Source: Paludibacteraceae bacterium (GTDB lineage Bacteria; Bacteroidota; Bacteroidia; Bacteroidales; Paludibacteraceae). Taken from it: a stretch of DNA of 64,000 nucleotides. The DNA lies in the NCBI GenBank assembly GCA_016302585.1, contig JAEDNI010000001.1, forward strand, positions 21,230 through 85,229, read 5' to 3'. This document shows positions 44,417-53,057 of this stretch, one piece after another (within the stretch, counting starts at the first letter, position 1; every line of letters starts with the position of its first letter). The translations under genes and the position numbers were made by a program. The notes under the pieces are model-generated. The model made no database searches. It saw nothing but the letters and a program-made list of their open reading frames with translations, and had not been told where the DNA came from.

Positions 44417-45637
44417 ATGGATATGAAAAAAATTACATTATTAATCTGCATTCTGTGTTCTGTATTCTGTGCTCCGATACAAGCGCAGACAGACACGACG
44501 GAAGTGAAGAAAGATACCATCGAAGGATGGAAGTTCACGACGATAGACAGCGTGGGTATCACGCGTGTGAAGGACCAGAACCGAAGTGGTACGTGTTGGG
44601 CGTTCTCTACGCTGGGATTCTTAGAGAGCGAAGTGCTACGAATCAAAGGCAAAGAGGTTGAACTCAGCCCGATGTTTGTTGTAAGCAAAACGCTGATTGA
44701 TCGTGCCACGTACACCGTACGTATGTATAATGAGCCGCGTTTTGCAGAAGGAGGTTCGGCCTATGATGTGATCTACTGCATGGAGCACTACGGATTAGTA
44801 CCAAAAGCTGTGATGCCCGGTATTCGCTATGGCTGGACAGAAGCGGATACGCTGCCTGTTTTCAGCGAGCTAAGTGCTGTAGCCGAAGGTTATCTGAACG
44901 GGCTGAAGAAACAGAAGAAGTTAAGTCCTGTTTGGCGCGAAGGCCTGCAAGCTATCTACGATACCTATCTGGGTCCCTGCCCTACGGAGTTTGAGTACGA
45001 AGGTAAAACGTACACCCCACTTACCTACGTCGAAAGTCTAGGATTAGTAGCTTCGAACTACGTTTCGCTTACGAGCTACACCCATCATCCGTTCTACGAG
45101 AAGTTTGCACTCGAAGTGCCGGATAACTGGCGCATGGATCAGATGTATAATGTGCCGATCGATGAGTTGATGGCTGTGATCGATAACGCTTTAGCGAAGG
45201 GCTACACGCTGGCATGGGCGGCCGATGTATCGGAGATTGGTTTCACGCGCAAAGGAATCGGTGTGGTGCCTGATGCAGACAAAGGCGCAGACCTCACCGG
45301 AAGTGACATGGCGAAATGGGTGGGTTACACGGCCGATAAGAAGAAAGAGGAGTTGACCAAACATCCGCTGCCTGAGAAAGAGATCACCCAGCAAATGCGT
45401 CAAGATGCCTTTGACAACTGGGAGAACACCGACGATCATGGCATGCAGATCTTCGGCGTAGCCAAAGACCAGAACGGTAAACGCTATTACATGGTGAAGA
45501 ACAGTTGGGGCACCTTACGTTCGGATTTCGGCGGTATTTGGTATATCAGCGAAGCGTATATGCGCTATAAGACGAACGATATCCTGGTGCACAAAGACGC
45601 TATTCCTAAAGACCTGCGCAAAAAGCTTGGTCTTTAG
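44417..45637 (+). CDS. Secreted C1 family cysteine peptidase (bleomycin hydrolase type)
   Basis: 406 aa with a signal peptide (ITLLICILCSVFCAPIQAQ). Papain-like active site: Cys in NRSGTCWAFST, His in DDHGMQIFG, Asn in VKNSWGTL. The long insert between them is typical of the aminopeptidase C/bleomycin hydrolase branch in Bacteroidales. Two ATGs (44417 and 44423) are equally good. The signal-peptide codons coincide with a period-7 stretch (44446-44473). It starts 33 bases after prfB. Confidence 0.9.
   Translation: MDMKKITLLICILCSVFCAPIQAQTDTTEVKKDTIEGWKFTTIDSVGITRVKDQNRSGTCWAFSTLGFLESEVLRIKGKEVELSPMFVVSKTLIDRATYTVRMYNEPRFAEGGSAYDVIYCMEHYGLVPKAVMPGIRYGWTEADTLPVFSELSAVAEGYLNGLKKQKKLSPVWREGLQAIYDTYLGPCPTEFEYEGKTYTPLTYVESLGLVASNYVSLTSYTHHPFYEKFALEVPDNWRMDQMYNVPIDELMAVIDNALAKGYTLAWAADVSEIGFTRKGIGVVPDADKGADLTGSDMAKWVGYTADKKKEELTKHPLPEKEITQQMRQDAFDNWENTDDHGMQIFGVAKDQNGKRYYMVKNSWGTLRSDFGGIWYISEAYMRYKTNDILVHKDAIPKDLRKKLGL
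44446..44473 (+). repeat. Heptamer tract M (in signal-peptide codons)
   Basis: Four 7-bp units (CTGCATT, CTGTGTT, then CTGTATT, CTGTGCT). It encodes CILCSVFC. Could be chance codon use in a hydrophobic segment. Confidence 0.5.
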
Positions 45638-45672
45638 ATTGGTTATTGATAATTGGTCATTAGTAATTGATG
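45638..45672 (+). repeat. Heptamer tract N (fills the gap, supplies a start codon)
   Basis: Five 7-bp units (ATTGGTT, ATTGATA, then ATTGGTC, ATTAGTA, ATTGATG). It begins on the base after the C1 peptidase stop; the last three bases of the fifth unit are the ATG of the YigZ-like gene. Confidence 0.85.
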
Positions 45673-46023
45673 GCAGCAGAAGGAATCTATAAAGACCGCG
45701 GAAGTAAGTTCTTGGGGTTCGCCGAAGCGATCCAAGACGAGGAACAAGCCAAAGCGCGTATCGCCTGGTATAAGAAGAAATACCACGATGCACGGCATGT
45801 ATGCTATGCCTATCGTTTGGGCCCGAACCTATGGCGCACCAAGGATGATGGAGAGCCGCATGGAACGGCCGGAGCACCTATCTTGCGCTCGATCGATGCA
45901 CGCGGGTTGGATAATATTTTAGTGGTCGTGGTGCGCTATTTCGGCGGCACGCTGTTAGGTACAGGAGGACTAATGGTCGCCTATCGAGAAGCCTCTAAAG
46001 CAGCATTGGAAAACTATGGATAA
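45670..46023 (+). CDS. YigZ/IMPACT N-terminal domain protein, short form
   Basis: 117 aa. UPF0029 (IMPACT) core: YKDRGSKFLGFA, DARHVCYAYRLG, DDGEPHGTAGAPIL, VVVVRYFGGTLLGTGGLMVAYREASKAAL. The family is linked to translation control, but its bacterial role is unclear. Common members are ~200 aa with a ferredoxin-like C-terminal domain, missing here. The start codon lies in a heptamer tract, and a few usual N-terminal residues before the EG-x-YK motif are missing. Ends overlapping the acyltransferase gene by eight bases. Confidence 0.85.
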   Translation: MAAEGIYKDRGSKFLGFAEAIQDEEQAKARIAWYKKKYHDARHVCYAYRLGPNLWRTKDDGEPHGTAGAPILRSIDARGLDNILVVVVRYFGGTLLGTGGLMVAYREASKAALENYG

Positions 46024-47005
46024 GTATAAAGACATACGAGCCTATCGAGTGGGCTGGATCTTAGCCGTTATTGATTGGTTTACAGTGCTCCCGATCTTGA
46101 AGATCTGGGCGTTGCGAACGACGAAAGGCATTCGTCTTGAGTATCTGGGAGAACGCAAACAGATCGAGCGCGATATCAAACACGGAGCGTTCTTCTTGAC
46201 CAACCATCGCGATATCATCCTAGACGCAGCATGGCTGTCCTATCGCTTGCGGCTACGTTATTTCATTCGCCCGTTTATGGGTGTGGGTAATAACCTGTTT
46301 GCCAAACCATGGATCGAGCACCTGATGCGTTTTATGCGCTGTTTCGTCGTGAAACGAGGGGAAGGAGTACATGCGCAACTGGAGAACGCGAAACAGTTAA
46401 GCGCGTACATCCGCATGCTGCGCAGCCAAGGAAAGTCGATCTGGCTCGCTCAACGCGAAGGACGAGCCAAAGACAGTAACGACCTGACGCAAGCCAGCGT
46501 GCTGCATATGTTGACCTTGGGCGACGATGACTTCTTTGAGAACGTCAAAGCCCTGAATATATGTCCGGTAAGTATCACGTATGAGTTCGACCCGTGCGAC
46601 TATCTGAAAGCGGCCGAGATGCAGTTGAAACGCGATAATCCGAAATGGCGGAAGAGTAAACGCGACGATGTGAAGTCCATGCAGACAGGTATTCGCGGTG
46701 AGAAAGGACGTGTAGTCTATCGCCTCACGCCGAGTATCAACCCGGAGATCGAGGCACTCCTGGCCAATGAACCCGAATGGCGTACCGCTCCTATTCACGA
46801 CCAGTTGCAGCGGGTTTGCGATATCATCGACCGACATATCCATCAAGGATATGAGATCTTCGATCGTGGCACGGAATTTGATGCGTATATAGAGAGCCGA
46901 CTCGCGATGATCGATATTCCGAACAAGGACGAAGCCTTCTTGCGAGACAAGTTATATGAGATGTACAACAACCCTGTAATAAATTACAAAAAAGCTTATG
47001 AGTAA
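46016..47005 (+). CDS. 1-acyl-glycerol-3-phosphate-type acyltransferase
   Basis: 329 aa, PlsC-like fold. The catalytic motif is TNHRDIILDAAWL (NHxxxxxD; the canonical form is HxxxxD), with a basic GEGVH-type acceptor region (FVVKRGEGVHAQ) and WLAQREGRAKDS. It lacks a clear transmembrane anchor beyond the N-terminal IDWFTVLPILKIW stretch. It probably acylates a lipid or sugar; the spacing in the motif is unusual. It overlaps yigZ-like and coaD by eight bases each. Confidence 0.78.
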   Translation: MDKYKDIRAYRVGWILAVIDWFTVLPILKIWALRTTKGIRLEYLGERKQIERDIKHGAFFLTNHRDIILDAAWLSYRLRLRYFIRPFMGVGNNLFAKPWIEHLMRFMRCFVVKRGEGVHAQLENAKQLSAYIRMLRSQGKSIWLAQREGRAKDSNDLTQASVLHMLTLGDDDFFENVKALNICPVSITYEFDPCDYLKAAEMQLKRDNPKWRKSKRDDVKSMQTGIRGEKGRVVYRLTPSINPEIEALLANEPEWRTAPIHDQLQRVCDIIDRHIHQGYEIFDRGTEFDAYIESRLAMIDIPNKDEAFLRDKLYEMYNNPVINYKKAYE

Positions 47006-47450
47006 AAGAGCAATATTTCCGGGTAGTTTTGACCCGTTTACCGTGGGCCACTATGACATTGTGAAGCGTGGCTTGGAGTTATTCGATGAGATCATCATCG
47101 CTATCGGTCGTAACAGCACTAAAAAAGAGACCTTCCCTATCCGTGAACGCGAGGAAGCGATCAAGAAGATTTTCGCAGATGAACCCCGCGTGAAGGTAGC
47201 TATATACGACTGTCTTACCGTGGATTTTGCCAAGGAGCAGGAAGCACAGTTCATCCTCCGAGGTATGCGTTGCATCGGTGATTTCGAATACGAGCGTAAC
47301 ATGGCGGAGGCCAACAAACAGTTAGGCGGCATAGAGACCATCATCCTCTATACGCGCCCCGAATACGCACATATCTCCTCTACCCTTGTGCGCGATCTGT
47401 ACGCTTACGGCAAGGATGTAAGCGAGTTTGTTCCCAATAGATTAAGATAG
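46998..47450 (+). CDS. coaD: Phosphopantetheine adenylyltransferase
   Basis: 150 aa; adds AMP to 4'-phosphopantetheine in CoA synthesis. PGSFDPFTVGHYDIVKRG (nucleotidyl-transfer signature, TxGH), RNSTKKETF, RGMRCIGDFEYERNMA, ISSTLVRDLYAYG: all expected blocks. Overlaps the acyltransferase gene by eight bases. Confidence 0.95.
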   Translation: MSKRAIFPGSFDPFTVGHYDIVKRGLELFDEIIIAIGRNSTKKETFPIREREEAIKKIFADEPRVKVAIYDCLTVDFAKEQEAQFILRGMRCIGDFEYERNMAEANKQLGGIETIILYTRPEYAHISSTLVRDLYAYGKDVSEFVPNRLR

Positions 47451-47477
47451 TCGTTTCACTAAAAGTTACCCGATACA

Positions 47478-49094
47478 ATGAAGCGACAAATACTCCTTTT
47501 CCTTTTGTTTCTCGTCCTCTCTCCCTTTTCCGTATGGGCGCAAGGGCGGCAGGCTACCACTCGTGCAGATGAGTGCATCACGATCTTCAACGATGTGCTG
47601 CGCCAAGTAGATGTGAACTATGTGGACACCCTCAACTACGAGGACCTGACGGAAACAGCCATCAACGCCATGCTGCGTAAAATCGACCCGTACACAGTGT
47701 ATTATCCGAAGAAAGACGATGACAACTTGCGTATGTTAACAACCGGTAAATACGGAGGTATTGGAAGTATCATCCAGCAGCGACCCCTAAAAGTACAAGG
47801 AAACAAAGCGAAAAGTGACTCGCTGGGTACCTATATCGTGAATCCGTACGAGGGCAAACCGGCTCAACGGGCCGGATTATTGGCAGGAGACCGTATCTTA
47901 TCGGTGGACGGCAAGAGCACAAAGGGACTTGGGGTAAGCGACGTGAGCAATAACTTACGCGGCGTACCGGGTACTACCGTCGTTCTGGAGATCGAGCGCG
48001 AAGGAGTAGCCAAGCCGTTTAAGGTGGAGATCGTGCGCGAAGATATTCACTTGGAGCCGGTTAGTTACTACACCGTGTTCCGTGCAGACAGCCTACCCCA
48101 ACCTGTCGGATATATCGCTTTCAGCGAGTTCACCGAGGGTTCGGCACTGGCTTTCAGTAATGCGTTGGATGACCTGTACTATAACCAAGGTGCGCGCAAA
48201 CTGATCATTGACCTGCGCGGTAACGGTGGAGGTATCGTCGACGAAGCGTTGCAGATCGTGAACCTCTTCGTCGATCGCGATCAGCTGGTGGTAGAGACCA
48301 AAGGCAAGACTTCGCAAAGCAATCGCGTCTATAAGACACGAAATAACCCGCGTTACAAAGACCTGCCGCTCGTGCTACTTGTGGATAAAAACTCCGCTTC
48401 GGCCAGTGAGATCGTCGCAGGAGCCCTGCAAGACTTAGGTCGGGCGAAACTGATCGGTCAACGTACCTTCGGTAAAGGACTGGTACAAAACGTACGCCCG
48501 GTGACCTTAGGCGGACATCTGAAAGTGACGACCAGTAAGTATTACCTTCCTTCCGGACGTTGTATTCAGGCTATTGACTATAGCGAGCGGCAGAAAGGAC
48601 ATACCCTCAAACGCGATACGGCAGGAGGCATCTTACCCGATATCGTGCTGAATGACTCGGCGAAAGTAGATATATGCTATTCCCTCTATATCAACCATTA
48701 TTTCTTTGATTTCGCGACGCGCTATTTCCGCCAACATCCGACGATAGCCGACCCCAAGGAATACGAGGTGAGCGATGCGGATATCGAGGACTTCTGCACT
48801 TTCCTGGATGAACGCGGTTATAAATACGAGACCGAGACCGGCAAGTACTACGCCGACATGCTGACAATGGCTAAGAACGAGGATATCGACCCGACCATCC
48901 TGGCGAAGTTAGAAGCCTTAGAGCAAGACTTAACGCCTAATTTCCGCGAAGCTATCGCGCGTAACATAGACGAAGTGAAGGAACTGTTGGGAACGGAAAT
49001 CGTGCTGCGCTATTACTACCAGCGCGGGCAAGCCGCTTACCAGGTGCGCTTCGATAAAGAGATCAAGCGAGCGTTAGCGGAACTGAAAGAATAA
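47478..49094 (+). CDS. S41 family C-terminal processing peptidase (CtpA-like)
   Basis: 538 aa, exported (MKRQILLFLLFLVLSPFSVW). A PDZ domain (~95-185: VNPYEGKPAQRAGLLAGDRI) is followed by the S41 core with Ser in KNSASASEIVAGAL and Lys in RTFGKGLVQNV. The C-terminal helical extension is common in Bacteroidales. It acts in the periplasm on the C-termini of proteins. Last gene of the prfB-to-ctpA run, before a strong terminator. Confidence 0.93.
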   Translation: MKRQILLFLLFLVLSPFSVWAQGRQATTRADECITIFNDVLRQVDVNYVDTLNYEDLTETAINAMLRKIDPYTVYYPKKDDDNLRMLTTGKYGGIGSIIQQRPLKVQGNKAKSDSLGTYIVNPYEGKPAQRAGLLAGDRILSVDGKSTKGLGVSDVSNNLRGVPGTTVVLEIEREGVAKPFKVEIVREDIHLEPVSYYTVFRADSLPQPVGYIAFSEFTEGSALAFSNALDDLYYNQGARKLIIDLRGNGGGIVDEALQIVNLFVDRDQLVVETKGKTSQSNRVYKTRNNPRYKDLPLVLLVDKNSASASEIVAGALQDLGRAKLIGQRTFGKGLVQNVRPVTLGGHLKVTTSKYYLPSGRCIQAIDYSERQKGHTLKRDTAGGILPDIVLNDSAKVDICYSLYINHYFFDFATRYFRQHPTIADPKEYEVSDADIEDFCTFLDERGYKYETETGKYYADMLTMAKNEDIDPTILAKLEALEQDLTPNFREAIARNIDEVKELLGTEIVLRYYYQRGQAAYQVRFDKEIKRALAELKE

Positions 49095-49096
49095 AA

Positions 49097-49120
49097 AAAA
49101 AGAGGCACGTGCCTCTTTTT
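49097..49120. terminator. Terminator between the S41 gene and the SDR gene
   Basis: A 24-base perfect palindrome (AAAAAGAGGCAC / GTGCCTCTTTTT) with T-run, between convergent genes. Confidence 0.85.
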
Positions 49121-49948
49121 TTAATGCATAAACTTCGCCAATTTCTTCTGTGCGAGGAAAAGAACCCAATCCGGTGTGTGCTTCAGCAGCGGTGTGCACA
49201 ACCAGTTAATCACACCCGGAGTATCGGCTTTCTTACCGCGGAACATCTTCCGTAGGGCCCGTTTCACCAGTTTCTCAGGCGGAATACTAACCGTCAAATT
49301 TACAGCCAGTTTACGGAGCTTGGGTGCTAAGCCGAAAAGGGCCGTATCTACGGCTCCCGGAGCCATCACGGTGATTCCTACGTTCTGCGGATAGAGTTCG
49401 TACCACAGCGACTTGGAGAAATTATAGATGAAGGCTTTGGAGGCATTGTAGGTCTGAATACCCGGCATAGCCATCCACGCCGACATACTACTCATATTCA
49501 ATATATATCCACGCATGCGTTTGCGTCTGCATATACGCGTGTGAGCCTCTTCGGGCGTCAGTTCGCGTTGCAACATATCCTCGGCAAACAGACGTGTCAT
49601 CTTCGCTACGGTCATGATATGGAGCTGCAGCATCAGTTCGATACGCTTCATCGAAGTGTTGCAATACTGGTTAAAGAAGAATACGCCCGCGTTATTGATG
49701 AGGATATCGATGACATAGCCTTCCGCCTTGCACCAATCGTGCAATTGCTCCGCCGCGTCGGGCAGGCTCAGGTCCGCAAAGTGCGCGTTCGTCTTCACAC
49801 CATACTGCGAGGCGAGATCAGCGGCTACTTCCTTCAGTTCCTTCTCTTGGTTGCTTACCAGCAGCAGGTCACAATGATAGTCACGCGCCAACTGGGTCGC
49901 ATACTGCAAGCCGATACCACTACTTGCGCCCGTTACTAATGCTAGCAT
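49121..49948 (-). CDS. Short-chain dehydrogenase/reductase (possible 3-hydroxysteroid dehydrogenase)
   Basis: 275 aa. Rossmann motif VTGASSGIGLQYATQLA, NNAGVFFFNQ, catalytic YNASK with Ser in MSSMSAWMA. It lacks an N-terminal extension; a hydrophobic C-terminal stretch (LLKHTPDWVLFLAQKKL) may bind membranes. The family is too broad to name the substrate. In context with an OYE-type reductase and a 5-alpha-reductase-like protein, a 3-hydroxysteroid (3-beta) dehydrogenase role is a reasonable inference. It overlaps the OYE gene by 29 bases. Confidence 0.85.
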   Translation of the reverse strand: MLALVTGASSGIGLQYATQLARDYHCDLLLVSNQEKELKEVAADLASQYGVKTNAHFADLSLPDAAEQLHDWCKAEGYVIDILINNAGVFFFNQYCNTSMKRIELMLQLHIMTVAKMTRLFAEDMLQRELTPEEAHTRICRRKRMRGYILNMSSMSAWMAMPGIQTYNASKAFIYNFSKSLWYELYPQNVGITVMAPGAVDTALFGLAPKLRKLAVNLTVSIPPEKLVKRALRKMFRGKKADTPGVINWLCTPLLKHTPDWVLFLAQKKLAKFMH

Positions 49949-51200
49949 CTTTCTCTAATTTGGCAATTTCTTTCTTGATACGCGGCGCGATCACTTCGCC
50001 ATCGCGCTCTACGCACTCGTGGCACTTCATATTGAGCGTATACATACGTCCTACGCAGTAGTTCGAACGACCGCAGTTTGCATGATAATGCGGGTTCTCC
50101 TTCACATGCTTTACGAAGTCCGGATCCTTGATCAGTACGTGCGCTATCTGGAAGAGTTCGAAACCTTCATCCATGATCTGCTGGCAGTTATCGCCGTTCT
50201 GCACGCCGCCGACATAAATCAGCGGAATATCGATGTCCTTCAGCGCCTCTTGGAACAGTTTGGCTTTCTCCATGAAATACAACTCCTTAAACGGCGAAGT
50301 GGGCAACATGATCTGGTGTACGCCCGGAATATTCAAAGCGGCTTTCAGCCACCAAAACGATTTCATCGGCATGTAATGCGCAAGGGTCTTGTACGGCATG
50401 GCACCGCTCAAAATGGTCATCGGCGAACGACTGACTGTACCGCCGGAAAGCACGATACCGTGTACTTTATGCTTCGCGATCTCGCGGGCTACCTGAATAC
50501 CCTCTTCGATGCTTACACCACGCCAGCAGTCATCCCACATATTAGTTTTTACCACAACGGCCATGTCGTCTTTTGCATGCTCCATGACAGCATCCAGCGC
50601 CTCGTTAAGAAAACGACAGCGGTTCTCAAAACTACCGCCATACTGGTCGTGACGATGATTCGTACGACGTGCCAAGAACTGCGACAGCAGGTATGCATGT
50701 CCGGCATGAATCTCCACGCAGTCAAATCCGCACTTACGGGCGAAATCAACGGCCTCACCGAATTTCTGAACGAGGTGCTTGATCTCTGCTACTTTCAGAC
50801 GACGATGAATCGTCGGCGAATAGAGGTTAAAGCCATTCGATGCACTTACCGGCATACAATGGCAGGTATAGAAATGCGTCATGTTACCGCAGTGGCCCAA
50901 CTGAATACTGGCCTTCGCGCCTTCCGCATGAATCGCGTCGGTCATCTTCTTCATATCGGGGATGATGGCATCATTGACATACAACTGACCATCAAAAGAC
51001 ACACCGTTCAGATCCACCGCACAGTACGCAACAGTCGTCATTCCTACTCCGCCGCGAGCTACGGATACATGATAGTCTTGCAGTTCTTGGGTCGGCTTGT
51101 TCGCACGAGCCATATTCTCAAAAGCCGCGCTGCGGATAAATCGATTCCGCAACGTGATAGGTCCCAATTGGAAGGGAGAGAACAATTTATTATCGTTCAT
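49920..51200 (-). CDS. Old yellow enzyme family NADH:flavin oxidoreductase
   Basis: 426 aa from the ATG at 51200 (an open frame starts at a TTG two codons earlier). FMN barrel: LGPITLRNRFIRSAAFENM, SIQLGHCG, EIHAGHAYLLSQFL, NHRHDQYGGSFENR. Near the C-terminus four Cys (NCGRSNYCVGRMY and KCHECVE) may form a metal or Fe-S site as in the BaiH/BaiCD branch. The C-terminal flavin/NAD domain of those larger enzymes is missing. It likely reduces an enone; a steroid 4-ene 5-beta reduction is possible given the neighbours. Confidence 0.88.
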   Translation of the reverse strand: MNDNKLFSPFQLGPITLRNRFIRSAAFENMARANKPTQELQDYHVSVARGGVGMTTVAYCAVDLNGVSFDGQLYVNDAIIPDMKKMTDAIHAEGAKASIQLGHCGNMTHFYTCHCMPVSASNGFNLYSPTIHRRLKVAEIKHLVQKFGEAVDFARKCGFDCVEIHAGHAYLLSQFLARRTNHRHDQYGGSFENRCRFLNEALDAVMEHAKDDMAVVVKTNMWDDCWRGVSIEEGIQVAREIAKHKVHGIVLSGGTVSRSPMTILSGAMPYKTLAHYMPMKSFWWLKAALNIPGVHQIMLPTSPFKELYFMEKAKLFQEALKDIDIPLIYVGGVQNGDNCQQIMDEGFELFQIAHVLIKDPDFVKHVKENPHYHANCGRSNYCVGRMYTLNMKCHECVERDGEVIAPRIKKEIAKLEKDASISNGRK

Positions 51201-51226
51201 TTGCAATTTGTGATTTAATAAATAAA
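51199..51226 (-). repeat. Heptamer tract U (at the OYE / 5-alpha-reductase junction)
   Basis: Four 7-bp units (ATTTGCA, ATTTGTG, then ATTTAAT, AAATAAA) that include the stop of the upstream gene (51215-51217) and overlap the start of the downstream one (51198-51200). Confidence 0.6.
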
Positions 51227-52024
51227 CGGAATAATACGTTTCAGTTTCTTGCGATCAAACTCATCCGGGAACTCTTCCTCGTATTTGTGATAGATCGAGT
51301 TGGCACGCGGCACAAGGTTGCAGCAGCTGAACCAGAAGAACAACAGACCGGATACAGACCAGGTAAGGATAGCAAAGCCGAGCCACTCGGTGATCTCACC
51401 CAGATAGTTCGCACTCGTCACATACTTATACATACCTTTCTTCGGCAGGTAGTGGTTCGTATCACCCGGTTTACGCAAGTGACGAATCACATGATCGGAA
51501 TGCACATTGATAATCCAGCCAATACAGAAGATCACGGTACCGATGATGAAACGGGGATCAGTTAACCAAGCCTGGGTATAGAGATGCGAGTAATACGGGT
51601 CTTTCGGCGCGATATGGAACAGGAAATAGCCTTGGATATATCCGTTAATCAGATTCCAAATCACCGAGAGGAACATAATAACTACCGGCATCTTGCTCTT
51701 ACCCTTCAGCAGGAAGGGGAAGATAAACGAACGCTGGAAATAATGGAATTCAAAGATCAGGAAGAAGATCCAATAAGGCGCTTGTTGTACGATCGGCGCC
51801 AACGTAGGATTACCCCATGCCTTGAAGTACTCGTACAGCACCACAAAAAATACAGGGCATTCCATCAACAGCCAGCCGGCTTTGTTGTTCATGGACGGAC
51901 CCCATTTCTCTGTTCGCATCTTACCGTAACCGGCATCAACGAAATAAAGAGAAACGAAAACGACCAAACCGACCAAAAACATGATCATTAACAGGTCGCT
52001 AAAAAAGGAGTTTAAAATTTCCAT
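51215..52024 (-). CDS. Steroid 5-alpha-reductase-like membrane protein
   Basis: 269 aa with about six membrane segments. The C-terminal half carries the steroid_dh (3-oxo-5-alpha-steroid 4-dehydrogenase) signature: INVHSDHVIRHLRKPGD, SANYLGEITEWLGFAI, NLVPRANSIYHKYEEEF and the terminal IIPFIY. These match the NADPH/steroid region of eukaryotic SRD5A enzymes. Expected reaction: reduction of a 3-oxo-4-ene steroid to the 5-alpha product. First gene of the three-gene minus operon, own promoter at 52085-52116. Confidence 0.88.
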   Translation of the reverse strand: MEILNSFFSDLLMIMFLVGLVVFVSLYFVDAGYGKMRTEKWGPSMNNKAGWLLMECPVFFVVLYEYFKAWGNPTLAPIVQQAPYWIFFLIFEFHYFQRSFIFPFLLKGKSKMPVVIMFLSVIWNLINGYIQGYFLFHIAPKDPYYSHLYTQAWLTDPRFIIGTVIFCIGWIINVHSDHVIRHLRKPGDTNHYLPKKGMYKYVTSANYLGEITEWLGFAILTWSVSGLLFFWFSCCNLVPRANSIYHKYEEEFPDEFDRKKLKRIIPFIY

Positions 52025-52084
52025 ATTGTTTGTTATATTAATTTCTGTTGTTCAAACCCGAAATCGTTCGGCAAAAAAAGCGTA

Positions 52085-52116
52085 CAAAGTTACGAATAAA
52101 TATTCGTATATACAAA
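52085..52116 (-). promoter_or_regulatory. Promoter of the steroid-reductase-like operon
   Basis: Minus strand TTTG, 20 bases, TAACTTTG (-7 box 52085-52092), with TATATACG following TTTG. It starts seven bases after the EamA stop. Confidence 0.8.
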
Positions 52117-52122
52117 AAAATC

Positions 52123-53052
52123 TTAAGAATCGGAAACTTTTTCTTGCTTTTGGCATACAAATAAACCGAATATGATTAACCCCATACCTATCCACTTACC
52201 GATCGGCAGGTGTTCGCCGAAGAATAAAAACATCCATAAGGCCGTGAAGGCAGGACGGATATTATTGAAGGCATTGGCTTGCGTTACACCGATCTTTCGA
52301 AGCGCATAGCAGAAGAGGATAAATGCAATCACAGACGCAAAAATGGTCAGATACGCCACGCACCCGAGTGCTATTTGCGTATCAAAATTTGAAATCTGGA
52401 ATCTTAAATCTAAAATCGTTGAAGGTCCTTCGCGCCACAACCAAATCGGAATGAAATACATCAAACTGATCAGTTGGGTGTAGAACACGAACGAAAGCGC
52501 ACTGTATTTCTGAGGCGCCTTGCGCATCATAATAGAATCTACCACAGCCGCTGAAACAGCTGCAAAAGCCATGAGAATTCCCCAGTAGTTACCTATCGAA
52601 TAATTGGTTGTACCTATGAGCGTCAAAGCGAACACGCCGCCCGTTGAGATCAAAATTCCGAGAATATTGTACTTCGTCACGCGTTCGCGCAACAGAATGC
52701 CCGCAAAGATAGGACTCAGCAGCGGCGAAGTCGAGAGCAGCGTCTCGGCGATCGTCGGGCTGTTCAACGCATCAAACGTAAAAGTCTCCAATAAATAATA
52801 CAAAAACGGCTGACACGTACCCGCAAGAAGAAACAGCGGCAGGTCCTTCAGGTCCATCTTCTGCAAACAGAACAAACTGTGTTTCCTACAGACAAGGCCA
52901 ATAATAAACATCAGCAACACAGACGGCACAAACCGAAGCACGATCATCGTAAACGGCGGCAGAACGGTCAAAGCTTGTTTGATAGCTATACCGCTCACCG
53001 ACCAGCTCAACATCGATACCAAAAGAGCTACTATAGGAAGGGATTTCTGCAT
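52123..53052 (-). CDS. EamA/DMT family transporter
   Basis: 309 aa with ten predicted membrane helices in two EamA halves (PIVALLVSMLSWSVSGIAIK opens the first; ILMAFAAVSAAVVDSIMMRK the second). It exports or imports small metabolites; substrate unknown. Tract O (52385-52419) encodes LDLRFQISNFD in a loop of the second half. It follows the acyltransferase by five bases and ends just before the next promoter. Confidence 0.88.
   Translation of the reverse strand: MQKSLPIVALLVSMLSWSVSGIAIKQALTVLPPFTMIVLRFVPSVLLMFIIGLVCRKHSLFCLQKMDLKDLPLFLLAGTCQPFLYYLLETFTFDALNSPTIAETLLSTSPLLSPIFAGILLRERVTKYNILGILISTGGVFALTLIGTTNYSIGNYWGILMAFAAVSAAVVDSIMMRKAPQKYSALSFVFYTQLISLMYFIPIWLWREGPSTILDLRFQISNFDTQIALGCVAYLTIFASVIAFILFCYALRKIGVTQANAFNNIRPAFTALWMFLFFGEHLPIGKWIGMGLIIFGLFVCQKQEKVSDS
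52385..52419 (-). repeat. Heptamer tract O (in frame in EamA gene)
   Basis: Five 7-bp units (AAATTTG, AAATCTG, then GAATCTT, AAATCTA, AAATCGT), in an inter-helix loop. Complementary in sequence to tract A of prmA. Confidence 0.75.
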
Positions 53053-53057
53053 TTAAA

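Noticed and set aside
50019..51218. Long open frame (399 codons) on the plus strand
   Set aside because: Shadow of the OYE-family gene on the minus strand, which has clear motifs.
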